From assembly GCA_948099385.1 (NCBI GenBank), contig CANUEZ040000116.1, forward strand, positions 15,411,501-15,475,500: a stretch of DNA of 64,000 nucleotides, read 5' to 3'. Source of the stretch: Fasciola hepatica (lineage: Eukaryota; Platyhelminthes; Trematoda; Plagiorchiida; Fasciolidae). A program made the translations under genes and the position numbers. Positions 32,360-43,489 of this stretch are shown here, in pieces. The notes under the pieces were generated by a model, which saw only the letters and a program-made list of their open reading frames with translations, had not been told where the DNA came from and made no database searches. How positions within the stretch are numbered: position 1 is the stretch's first letter; every line of letters starts with the position of its first letter.

Positions 32360-34440
32360 GGGCGCATTTAGGAGGCCCTTTTGGACTAGATTCATGTCGC
32401 TCGGAAAACGGGGAACAGTTGGCTCTGTGCTCAGACCATCGCCTGTTCCTCGCCAGTATGACTTTCAGATGTTCTACTCGCCGGTACGCTACGTGGCGTC
32501 TGCCCTCTTCGGGTCAAGAGTGGATCCATATTGACCACATCGTTATGAGCCACAAATGGCGGGGTTGCGTACAAGATTGTCGCCCGTGCCGGAGCACCCC
32601 ACGTGATTCGGACCACACATTAGTTTGCATTAAGCTGTTTATGTGCCTCGGTGGGTGCCCCAAACGCATGTTGCAACGACGATTGGAATGCGATAGACCT
32701 TCAGATTCATCTTGCCTAATCTTCCAAAACACAAAAGCTGAGAAACTAACTGTGGCCCCACCTGATGACATGAACCAGCACTGGTCGCTTAACAAGAATC
32801 CTTTGCATTCTGCTGGTCCAGAAAGTTGTGGCCTGTCTCTTCGTGCCTCAAGACCCTGGATTTCTGCTGAATTTCTGCACCTTCTGGATGCACGCCAGCC
32901 GATCCCAGCTGGAAGCTAGTGTATTGCATCACGTCTCGAAACGAGACATGCACTTAACGCGAGTCTTATTGAGGACCGCGAAACCTGGTGGTCGCAATGT
33001 GCATCAGAGATGGAACGTGCTGTCGCCATGGGAAATTCCCGCAAGCTGTTCTATCTCATTCGAGTCACCGGTAGGAAGCCACTGGATATGAGACTGATGG
33101 TTCGCAAATTCACAATCAGAAACGGCGTCTCAAACGCTGGGCGAAGCACCTTCAGACACGATTTATTTGGTCCTCGGTGTCGGCCTCTCCTATAGCCAGG
33201 CCTTAGGACGTCACAAATCGCCGGGCTTCGATGGCATTCCCCCAGTCCTATTTAAAGATGGTGAGGGCGCGGATCGTTAGAGAACTTTATGTTTTGTTCT
33301 CAAATTTTTAGAACTCTGGGCCGGTTCCGTACTTATAGCGGAATCGATTGTTGTTCCTATCTTTGAGAAGGGCTCGCGTACTAACTGCGCTAACCACAGG
33401 GGTATAAGCCTTATCTCAACAGCGTCGAAGCTGCTTGTGTCCATCATACTTCGCAGGTTGTACCAAACGCGTGAAGAGCAGACTTGTGACAAGCAAGCTG
33501 GATTTCGTGCCTGTCGTGGATATATCGGTCAAATCTTCACCCTCCGACAGCTGCTAGAGCGCTGTCACACTTTCCAAAGACCAACAATCATCGTGTTCCT
33601 GGACATTCACGCGGCCTTCGACTCCATCGATACGACTGCACTGCGGAACTGCTTGTTCAGAAATGGGGTACCTGAGTAGCATGTATCAGTCCTACAAGAG
33701 TTGTACCGTCACACCTCAGGTTGGGTAAGGGCCTATGACCAGCTGTCGTCCCCTTTTATCGCCTCCAGTGGGGTTCGACAAGGTTGCCGTATATCCCTAT
33801 TTCTCTTCAACTTTGCCATAGAGAAAGTTCTACGTAATGCTCTGTCTGGTCTTAAACGGTGGCGTTGAAATCCCCCCAGGGAGCAGAGTTTTCGACTTGG
33901 AATATGCCCATGATACTTCCTTGCTTAGTGATTATGCACAGGCAATGCAACATGCTTTGGATGGCTTGGCAATTGAGATATCCAGATATGAAGTGCACTT
34001 TGCGCCTAACGAGTGCAAAGTGCTTTTGCAGAGCTTGTGCCTGCCCTCACCCTTTTTAATGATCAGCTTGAGTTAGTCGACAACTTTAAGTACTTTGGGA
34101 GCTTGTTAACAGCTGAAAGTGATGTTCGGGAGAAGCTCGGTTTATGAATAGCGAGAGCTAGAGCAGCTTTCGCAAACCTACGACACCTGCGGAGTCACCG
34201 TGACATCCGGCTCTCTCCTGAGGGACGGGTTTACGTCGACGCGGTCCGCAGTGTTTTACTTTACGGTAGCGAGACCTGGCCACTTTGCATTGAGGATGCT
34301 CGGCGTCTTTCCGTGTTCGACAACCGATGTCTCCGAAACATTGCTCGCGTCTGGTGGGAAAATCGAGTGAGTAATGACGAGGTGTGGCGTCGTGCGTTAG
34401 GCACGGACAGCCGCCCTCTCAAAGAAGTAAGCGCATAGTG
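32360..34440 (+). pseudogene. RTE-type LINE, endonuclease end to RT C-terminus (decayed)
   Basis: Plus strand. LCSDHRLFLASMTF and WIHIDHIVMSHKWRGCVQDC (about 32420-32590) are the end of the APE-type endonuclease, with the DSDHTLV motif. RT motifs follow: SRKLFYLIRVTG (33030), CDKQAGFRACRG (33485), IVFLDIHAAFDSIDTTAL (33590), GVRQGCRISLFLF (33773), then FDLEYAHDTSLLSDYAQ (33893), where the catalytic box reads YAHD instead of YADD. The tail is SVLLYGSETWPLCIEDARRL and NRVSNDEVWRRALGTDS (to 34410). Frameshifts separate the islands. The wording differs from the RTE at 28850, so this is a second family. Confidence 0.8.
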
Positions 34441-34886
34441 AACAGCCGGTCACACCCCAGCTATCACTTGTTTGACTGTACGTTTCGCGCACGGGGCAAC
34501 CGAAAGCGCAACTTCCGACACACTTCCTCGGCACAAACCACTGTGTGGTCTCTGTACTCAGGCCCTGTGAGAATGCACGCTAGTGACACTCCACGGTCTT
34601 TTCTCGTTGACTTCCTCGACGAACGCGATCGTAGAAGATGAGGGAGTGGCCCTCCAATAATGGCTCAGAATAGAAGTCAGTGGCGCGACTGTTGTGTGGT
34701 TTGTTTGTCGAACCACAAAAATGCCATTCCGACAAACAAAATGACAAAAAAGCATCAAAAACGTGTACGGTGAAACGCAGGTAATCAGCATTTTTTCTCT
34801 TACTAACTGTCTATTTTACTGTATTGTACGCCTCTTCCTCTATTTTGTAGCTGTTGTTGTGTTGGCACCTTGCTTGATCTCAAGCC

Positions 34887-34973
<87 letters not shown>

Positions 34974-35249
34974 AACTTGTACTGGAGGAGACTGTTGTGT
35001 GGCTTCATCGGTGCTCGCATCGATTAGAAAATGACCACCGATTGCCTATTGATTCACACATTCACTGCAACGATTAGTCACACATACGCACCTTTCATCT
35101 GACGGCGCCATTCATCCAATCACATTTCGCTGCGTACCGGATAGTCTTGCTTGGCCGTGCCGATTGTATGCACAGCGTGCGCTCGCAGTTTTCTGTATTT
35201 GCTTGAGCGTGCATTTATAAACGATTACTGAATACAACACAAAACATTG
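34441..35249. other. Spacer with long (TA)n tract
   Basis: No gene recognised. A near-pure (TA)n run lies at 34889-34971, interrupted once near 34928. A short inverted repeat built on GTTTGTTTGTCG and CGACAAACAAA sits at about 34697-34740. Confidence 0.6.
34889..34971 (+). repeat. (TA)n microsatellite
   Basis: About 40 TA units with one TGTT interruption. Confidence 0.97.
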
Positions 35250-37690
35250 AAGTCAAGTAATTACTTTATGCACCCCGAGAGGTGAATATTCAGCCTTAAC
35301 TTTGCGAACTTGAGGATTACAGAGTTTGACAAATGTTCCGGGATAGACTGTTAGACCGTATCGTTTGTGTTTATTTTGACAATTGGTTCTCCTCTCCTCT
35401 TCTAATCTTAAATCGCGATGCTCCAGTCGCACCGCGTTTAGTCGCGTTCGTGTTTTCCTGTCCAACATTAACTGTGACGGAGTCTTTCCGGTGGCGGTAT
35501 GCGGTGTAGTTCTGTAAGCGGCCAACGCAGTGGTGAGGGCCACCTCCTAATCCGCCACACCAATACTCATGGTCTGAATGGTTTCTGTCAATGTACGATT
35601 CAGGCTGCGGAATTGTACGGAACAGTACGGACATGGCGAATACCGTTATGCGAAAAGTAATTTTCGACTTAATAACTGAAATTGAGGATCAGTGTCGGTA
35701 ACTATTTCTTCAGGCAGACCGAGCCTCGCAAAAGGTGTAGCAGCCAACGCAGACTTATCGAAGTAGTAATTTCTCCACACAGGAAAGCCTCTGGCCACTT
35801 GGTGTAGAAACACATGGTAACAAGAACGTTTCCTTGGTGATAAGGGGCGTTTCCAAACGCTTCGATTATATCAGTTGTAATCTTCGTCCAAGGTTACGTA
35901 GGTTACTCATTGGGCTGAACAGGTGCATTCGGTGGTATCGCGCTCTTATATGAATGCTGATAAGATACGCATTCCCTTAATGAAGCTCAGCACTATAGTT
36001 GAATCGTGGCCACCAGTAGTACTCACGTATGCGGGCCTTCGTTCGCACGATACCAGTGTGTCTTTCGTGCCCAGCTGATATGACGGCAGGAATCAAACTT
36101 TTCGGTAATAAAAGGTGATGACCTTTCAAGGCAATTATTAGCTACTGACAGCTCCTTTTTAACAGCATCAAATGGTAAAAATCCGTGTCGTAGTTGTTGT
36201 CTGTTTGGTCATTCGATGAAAACATAACTATAGACGGATTCCAGAACTGGATCGCCTTCTGCGTACTCGCCTGCATTCTCTAAAGGAAAATGAGAAAGCG
36301 CATCAGCTACTTGGTTGTTTCGTCCGGCAAGATAGACGATGTCGAAATCACGATTTAAAAGTCCTGCCTACCAGCGGCTGATGCGTATGGGGCGTTGGCC
36401 TTTACTACCACGCCGGTCAAAGATGCGTGTTCAGTGCGCAAAACAAAACACCGTCCAAAAAGGTTGAGGTGCCACTTTTCGCATGACTAAACACATGCGA
36501 GGGGCTCCTCGCCGGTAGGGTAATGTCGCTTCGCCGCAAACGGAGACCGTGAAGCATAAGTGCAGTAATCACAATGAACTGAGCTGACAGGACGTATTGA
36601 AATTTCCCCAACCCAGAACTACGCAAACCAACTGGTTTGTATAAATATGTTTAATCAGAGGAGATAATTGATAGACTTGAAGATGACCAATCACAGGGAG
36701 CTTTTCTCGTACCTGTCCGCGGCGATCCTGATTGGTTGAGGCTCATCCGTGTACGTGGCTTCGAAACTGTGCCAGCTGCTGAGTCACCACAATAAGCAGC
36801 TACCTTCTCCGTACCATTTTCTTAAACTACGATAACACAGCTCCAATAACAACGTCGGAAGCATCTGTAGGAACGTACGTAGGGCAGCTCATAAAAAATA
36901 ACTAGCGTGGGGATCGAAGCAGCTAGCTGACGAGCGGCACACTCGTTCGGAATTCCAAACAAATCCTTGACCATTTCGTATCAGTTTATCTAATAGTTCC
37001 GGAATGGTTGCAAAATTTTTAAATTGTCGTAGATAGTAAGCTTATAAAATCAGTCTTGAGAAAGGGTACTTGTGATGAACGAAACGTCGACAACTTACCA
37101 ACGATTTCGACTGCTCTGTTATTAAACAACAACGCTTCATCACAGTAAGCACAAAAGCCTAAAATGTACTTCACTCGTTCATCTGTTACCGACTTCTAAA
37201 TTTCCAGGATACCACGTATTCTCTTAAGTAGGTTTCACTCCAGCTGATGAAATGACATGGCCTAGAAACTCAATTTCTTCCACAGTGAATTAGCGCTTTC
37301 GTAAATTCAAACGTAAATTTAATTCACTCAAGCAGAGCAATATGGTATTTAGGTTAGACGCGTGCTCTTCGGGAGATTTGCCACAGTAGCAAATATCATC
37401 CATGTAAATTACACGGCCTTTCAGATCTGCGAAGGAGCGTCATAAGCTTTTACCAGACTACCAGTTCACTAGCCAGTCCCATAGGAAGCACTTTACATTG
37501 AAACAGTCCATCCTGAGTCAGAAAACCGCCAAAGGTCGTAAATCCATCGGGAGTGACATGCGAAACTACGCGCTTCTCACATCCAATTTCGAAAATACCC
37601 TAGAACCGACTAACTCTGCGATTAGTTCATCCGCAGTTGGCAACGGAAATTTATCTACCATAACACGCGTAATCCAGTACAGACCGTGTA
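35250..37690 (-). pseudogene. Ty3/gypsy retrotransposon pol remnant A
   Basis: Minus strand, right to left. RT starts with TRVMVDKFPLPTADELI (about 37680), then TPDGFTTFGGFLTQDGLFQC (37540), FIYMDDICYCGKSPEEH (catalytic YMDD, 37400), EFLGHVISSAGVKPT (37270) and FATIPELLDKLI (37010). RNase H and its connection follow, with DFDIVYLAGRNNQVADALS (36330). Integrase: TKWPEAFLCGEI (35800), GLPEEIVTDTDPQF (35720) and ALAAYRTTPHTATGKTPSQL (35500). Stops and frameshifts occur throughout, and at least two insertions interrupt it (about 36610-36800 and 37020-37150). No LTRs identified. Confidence 0.82.
36610..36795 (+). repeat. Dispersed repeat inside gypsy remnant A (pair of 58585-58765)
   Basis: Both copies share CGCAAACCA, AACTGGTTTG, a GATAGA-CTTGAAG/TCAGAAG block, CCAATCAC, and an ACCTGTCC-CGGCGATC-TGATT block in the same order and orientation. 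Class unknown; it breaks the gypsy frame here, so it is probably an insertion. Confidence 0.55.
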
Positions 37691-38699
37691 CATACATCAG
37701 TCTTGAGAACTACAACCAGAAGGTGTACCCACTCAGCATAGCGTTGAATCTGTCATGTCTATCAGCCGACCCTACTTGATCGTTTTCGCTCAGCTTAGTA
37801 GAATCGATTTCTTTGTGACTAACTGACGACCTTATCCTTCTACGCACACAACACATGTTCCACACACGCACGCACACATCTTCCACACTGTGCACCGTGC
37901 GATCGTGTAGTCACCCCTGAGTCAGAAAGAAACTGTTCGGGTCCATGGTAAATCTCGTCCTTGGTTCACTCGGTGTGTATTTCCTACCCCATTGTCTGAT
38001 TGGACAGAATCTCTCTGATCGGTATGTGGCTTTTAAATGTGTTCGCGTCCTGGCTAGCCAATTAGACGCACGCATGATTTGCGGACTCGATTCCCGTCCA
38101 GCGAACGGAGATGCAGAACAATAGCAATTGATGGGTTTTAGTAATTATATTGGTTACCCTGTATAAATGACAGGAGATGGGAGACTGAACCAGCTAATGG
38201 CCAGAGCTGATGAGCTGGATCGCACCTTGCCGCCTGCGTAGCGCGACGTAAGTTGGCGATGCTGTCGACTTTGCCGGTACCAGGTGGACTTAAACAAACA
38301 CAGACTTCAAGCAACCAGTCGATTGAAGGAACCGAGGCTAAACCGAATTCCTGACCTATCGAAAAGCCTGGTCAACGTTTGCTAGGCCAGTTGCGTACCT
38401 CAATGAATGTCTGATGAGGATCATCCAAATGTCCTACAAGACTTCTAAGATGGGCTCATGTGTCCGACCGCAGAAGATTAAAATACCGCACTGGTTAAAT
38501 CGGGTCCGGATAAGTGAAAGTACTTTGAAGTACTTTCGTCCTGATTATAAGCCACTTTATGTGACTGAGAAGCAAGATTCGAAAAGGAAGATTGCCTATA
38601 GCTAGAGGAGGACCTGGCACCGGAAATGGCCTCTCCTGGGAAGCGGTTGTCATTCCTAAGTGAAAATACCTATTTGTAAACAAGGCGCGCCTAAGCTCT
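37691..38699. other. No recognisable gene
   Basis: Between two gypsy remnants. No protein signature was found on either strand. Confidence 0.4.
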
Positions 38700-39129
38700 A
38701 AGCTCGTAATTGCATTTTAATGAGTTTGGTGTCTGCGAAGCCGCCACATCATTCCCCCTCCAGAAGGACGACGGAGTAGGAAAACTTCGACCTAAGAGAG
38801 CGTCGTGAGTTGAGCCAAAAACCAACTGAATATTTCCAGCTGGAAAAGGTTTGTGCTCAGCACTTCTAGGGTGATCTAAGGACCGCTGGGCCATATATGG
38901 CCACAGAAAAGGTTACTCACGCGCGAACTGGTGGGGTATCCTCTCCCCGCGCTCTCTATCCAGAAACCTTAAGTGGGGACAGGGACGTGCCAAATCATGT
39001 ACAAGGCATGTAAACAACAACAACACATGTCTATTGTTAGTGGCGTGCCAGATCCTTCCTAGGTAAAAACGACTGACCCTGGAAGAGATTGGAAAAACTG
39101 GAGACAGTATGCAGTTAAAAAACGAACAT
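38700..39129 (-). other. Probable 3' non-coding end or LTR of gypsy remnant B
   Basis: Lies just past the pol stop codon of remnant B. The minus strand reads about GGGNDVAASQTPNSLKCN, which resembles the GGGDVA end seen near the LTR of CsRn1-type fluke gypsy elements. Without a second LTR the border cannot be placed. Confidence 0.35.
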
Positions 39130-40870
39130 CTATGTAATAACAATAAAGTCAATGAATCTAGTAGGGAAACGAACATGCCTACCAGACCTGGTAGAACGTA
39201 ATGGGAGGTCGACCTGCGACTCACGCGTGTTCGAGCTAGACGTTGTTGGAGTCGGGCAAACGTCTGTGCTTTGGCCATCGACGGGCATCGCCGTAGGCTG
39301 GGTTTCCGGGTCGACGAATGCTGGCTTAAGGTCGATGCTGACAGTTTCTTGACGACCATTGAGATCGATGATGAATGTTTTCTCTAAACGCCGAATGACT
39401 TTGTGCTGGCCAGAATATGCTGGAGTCAACGGGCGGCGGCTCGGCGTGCGCAGAAAAACGTGCGTGCACGTATGCAGGTGACTGGGAATAAACGACGATC
39501 GGGCTGCCGAACGGACAGGAATACCAATCTTCTGACGCATGTAGATCATGAGACGTTGAGTGTAGTCTCCAAGGTTTGGGACAGGTGCGCTCACCTTGGG
39601 TGCGACAAATTCACCGGAAAGACGAGCGGTGGTGCCGAATGTCATAGGCGCAGGTGTGCAGGGCGTGTCGCTGCGCAGCGTATTGCGAATGCCCAATAAC
39701 ACCAGTGGTTAGACGTCCGTTCACTGAGGATTGTTGTGGGCACTGAGCGAGGTTTTGAGGTGCCGGTGAAAACGTTCGACCAAGCTATTTGCTTGGGGAT
39801 GATAAACTGTGGTGCGAATGCGCTTAGTGCCGGTCAGTTGGAGGAGATTGTCGAAAGTGGCAGATTCGAACTAAGCTCCTCGACCTGTGGTTACTGTGGT
39901 AGGACAACCAAAACGAGAAATCCAGTGTTCCATGAACGCACGGGCGACAGTTTCACTGGATACATCCGGAATGGGTATGACCTCGGGCCAACGAGTGGAA
40001 CTATCAATACAAGTGAGTAGATAGATCATACCTCGGGATGGTGGCAAGGGCCCCACAATGTCGACGTGCACGTGAGCGGAGCGAGCGTCTGGAGTCTCAA
40101 AAGATCCGACCGGGCTGGTAGTATGTCGTTGGAGTTTGGCTCGCTGACAAGCAATGCAGGTACGTGCCCACTGACGAACGTCGCGGTCCGTGTTTGGCCA
40201 AACGAATCGGGCACTGACCAGTTTGCATGTGGCCTTGATACCCGGATGGGATAGACCGTGCAACACATCGAAAACAGGACGGCGATGCGGAAGTGGTACG
40301 ATTAGCCTTGGGTGATCCAAAGTGGTGTCGCAGAGGATAGTGCCAGAAGATGACAGAAGAGGCAAAGCCCGCACTCGGAGACTTGTATCGTGAATGTTCT
40401 GTTGAAACTCAGGATCCTGTTGGCTCCGTGCCTGGTCCTCGAGATTGATACCGGGAACAGCGGGCGACCCGAGATCGTGGATCCTGGGAAGAGTATCTGC
40501 AGCCAAATTAGCTGACCCGAGGATATGACGAATGTCAGTAGAAAAATTCTGATATGAAATCCAGCTGGCGAATTTCTCGTGGAGAATGACAATTCGATGT
40601 GCTGTGAAAAGCATACAGTAATGGCTTATGGCCCGTGAAAATGATGAATTCCCGTCCTTCCAGGGCGTGGCGTTGTAGACCGCAAGCAATACACGACCAA
40701 ACGCGCTGTATTTGGATTGTAGCGGCACTGCAATCATTTCTGGCAGTCTTCATGTTTATTGTCATCCCATGTATGGACTTGGTTCCGTCCGTGAGGGTAT
40801 GTGCTGACTCATGGTCGATAACCGGCCATGTCCCGTCAGCAATCTGCATGTCAGTGCCTGTCCGGAATCC
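39130..40870 (-). pseudogene. Ty3/gypsy retrotransposon pol remnant B (CsRn1-like)
   Basis: Minus strand. RNase H tail: REFIIFTGHKPLLYAFHS and PREIRQLDFISEF (about 40640-40550), then DIRHILGSANLAADTLPRI. Integrase zinc domain: HGLSHPGIKATCKLVSARFV ... CIACQRAK. Integrase core: AHVHVDIVGPLPPSRGMIYL (with the first catalytic Asp), LTCIDSSTRWPEVIPIPD, then TKRIRTTVYHPQANSLVERF. The C-terminus ends SGRHVRFPTRF before a stop at 39130. The VGPLPPS and R-VRFP wording recalls the CsRn1 group of fluke gypsy elements. Frameshifted at about 40560 and in 39870-39700; the reverse transcriptase is absent. Confidence 0.82.
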
Positions 40871-41239
40871 AGGTCAGTGCTTGTGCCAGCGGATGCGCAA
40901 GTGACACGGTAGCGGATCGATGAGACGTGAACGGATTCCCGTCATGTGGCAGTTGGTCGTGTGACCAATCAACCAATCAGAAGACAGGCTACCTGGTGCT
41001 AGTATGAGCAAGCTGGTTCACGTTGGAACGATTGGTGTTAGTGATTATTTCTTCCTTTATAGACGATGTATTTTGTGCTAATAAAATGACGATTCATGGG
41101 GGGAATAGACTTCTCACTAGAGTTAGTGGGACGGAAAAAACACCGTCAGTCCGAACCAAACTGTCCCTGGTTCGAGCGCCAATGTGACACGCTCTTGTAA
41201 GTCCCCCCCTGTTCGTATCTCGCTCTAGACTCGGCTCTA
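40871..41239. other. Spacer between divergent gypsy remnants
   Basis: A TGTGACACGCTC stretch near 41183, just before the plus-strand gag, may mark an LTR border, but no matching second LTR was found. No coding signature. Confidence 0.4.
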
Positions 41240-41904
41240 CAGGTTTGCCTAAACATCTCTGTGACTGGCGACTTTGGTACTCTGACTATCAACGAAGCAT
41301 CATTCGATTCGTAACTGTAGGTATCAACCGCGTCCGCACGCCATTCGTCTCATTAGCCATGCGCGCTAAACATCGAAAACCCCAACCGATGCCAGCCAAC
41401 AAGACAACCCCCGAGCACAAACCAGCGTAGCTGAGTCGTTGCTTTTCGTGTGGCCAATTCCATCTGCGTTCCACCTGCCATTTTTGTAGTGCAGTATGCC
41501 ATTGCTGCGAGAACCTTGGCCACATCGGCGAGGTGTGTGGCCAGTTCGGATGCAATGTAGTGAACGCGACCCCTGATGGTTCAAAGGATGGTGCTAGTAC
41601 GGTGTACACACTGGAAATTGCTGGTGATTCCAACCACTTTCCATACAAAACAGTCCAATTCCGATGCGGCTTGTAGCTTCAATTCATTGTGGATACTGGG
41701 AGCTGCAAATGCATCATTCCAAGTCGTTGTTCGGCCTCATCCGTCCAAGTGTGCCCATACAGCCTGTTGCATCCAATAATCAGTAATAGAACGAAAGCAC
41801 GTGCATACAAACGAACGTGTGTTCAAATACGCCGTACATTATTCGCAAGCATGGGGAACGAAAATAAGTAATCAGTGTCTGTCTCACGCGTGGCTGGCCA
41901 CGTG

Positions 41905-42012
41905 TGATTGGTAGACTTGGACAAAGCAAAGCGTGGTACAGGCAGGCATCGCATGCGCGAGTACAAAACGAACCGGGCAGCAGTGAATCACGTGCGAATA
42001 CCGATGATACGT
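41905..42012 (+). repeat. Dispersed repeat, copy 1 (pair of 50284-50392)
   Basis: Aligns with 50284-50392 over about 105 bp: GATTGG, GTGGTACAG-CAGG, ATCG-ATGCGC, CAAAACGAAC-GGG and TGAATCACG occur in the same order. It splits the protease and RT of gypsy remnant C, so it is inserted DNA. Class unknown (SINE or LTR piece). Confidence 0.6.
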
Positions 42013-42669
42013 GGATTGGTCACACAACACAAACCACTGAAATGAGTATTGATGGTGTTACTGGTCATTGCCGTAGAATGCTGGGCGAAACTACGCTGAC
42101 GGTTCGGTTGGAAAGCGAGTATGTTCCAGTACGATTCTTGATTTCATCAGACAGTTCCTCGATCCCGAGTTTAAAAACGCTTCAGACATTGGACCAATCG
42201 GTAACCGTCCATACAACATCTGAGATTCCGGCAGATAAGCTTATTATCCAGAAGTTGATCCTGCAACGCTTCAACAAGGAAGGCGGCATGATGGCTGAAC
42301 CCGCGAAGTTAAAAGTTGACGGTGGCCCAGTATTGCTGAAGTGACGAGTATTGCCGTACGACCAGAAAGAGGGTGTCCTGAGGCACCTATCAAGATGGAA
42401 CAAAATGGTGTCATTACCTGGGACACTCCGATTGTGGTGCTGATGAAGAGCGATAAACAAACACCTCGAATTAGTGGCAACTACGGGCTAACTCCGAATC
42501 CGCGCTTGCAAAGGTGCGCGGCAACTACTGTAAAGCTAGAGGACTTCGGAAAACGCATGCTCGATAACAAGTATTTCTCAGAAGTTGATCTGGCTGTCGC
42601 ATATTCAAAATTCCGCTGAACATGGAGCTCAAAACACTAACAAATATCAACATTCCGTAACGCATATTT

Positions 42670-42957
42670 GTAAGAATCGTATCTAACCGGCTAATCGCAC
42701 GTAATGAAATAACCTGGACCCGGACTACGCTCACTGGAAGAATGACAAGACCAGACAAGAACAGCAAGAATGTACTCTGTCACATTTGGTCGTTTCTAAC
42801 TCGTTTATATACAAAAAGTAGGCATGTACTTATTGGGAGATAACGTGCTGACCAACTACAAGGCGGTTTCACCTGTATCTACACGATCTAACAGTTACGG
42901 TCCAACTTCACATGATTGACTGGATACTGGAAATGAAGCCATAGCGCACTGGACTGC
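42670..42957 (+). repeat. Dispersed repeat, copy 1 (reverse-complement pair of 51393-51668)
   Basis: About 280 bp, matching the opposite strand of 51393-51668. Shared blocks include CGTAATGAAATAAC, GACAAGACCAGAC, GTCACATTTGGT, TCGTTTATATACAAAAAG, CTATACACGATCTAAC-type text and GGATACTGGA-ATGAAGC. It is inserted in the RT of gypsy remnant C, whose frame resumes after it. It could be a solo LTR or a SINE. Confidence 0.7.
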
Positions 42958-43489
42958 GTGTGGAGACACTTGAATCACTACAATATTCCAGTACCATTTC
43001 TTACCGTTCGGCTTGCGCATGTCGTCCGGCATATTCCAGGCCACATTTGATGAGATGATACATGGGTACATGGTATCGATGGCGTGATGGCATATCAAAA
43101 TGATGTGCTCATTTTTGGGTCCACGAAGGAAGAACATGACCGCCGACTGCAATAGTTGCTGAACAGGTTTATGGACTGAAAAGTATCGATCAGAGCCACA
43201 AAGTGCAAACTCTGTATTTCTGATTTGGATCCCCTCAATTTCACTGTTAATGCAAGTGGATACCGACCTGATCCAGGTAGTTTCAGACCGCTGATTGGAA
43301 TTGGGTTACTTGAAAGTTAAGCACACTTACGGTCAATCATGGAATGCCTACAATATCACTCCCAATTCATCGCGAACTCTGCGACGATAGGCAAACACTG
43401 TTTCTGGCCCACCTGTCTGACGTGTGCTAGTGGAAAGAGCAGTGAGAAAACGTACTATGCGGTCTCACTCGGTATTGTCGACCGACCAG

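Larger units (their letters stand above)
41240..43430 (+). pseudogene. Ty3/gypsy retrotransposon gag-protease-RT remnant C
   Basis: Plus strand. Gag zinc knuckles: CFSCGQFHLRSTCHF and CHCCENLGHIGEVC (about 41440-41535). Protease: FIVDTGSCKCIIPS (41680). After a break, LTVRLESEYVPVRFLIS (42100) and LKTLQTLDQSV. RT: WDTPIVVLMKSDKQTPRISG (42420), NPRLQRCAATTVKLEDF, FSEVDLAVAYSKF; then, beyond an insertion, FLPFGLRMSSGIFQATFDEM (42985) and ECLQYHSQFIANSATI (43340). It is interrupted at about 41790-42010 and 42660-42960 by dispersed repeats and carries stops. The integrase is not seen; a Penelope-like element follows directly. Confidence 0.8.
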
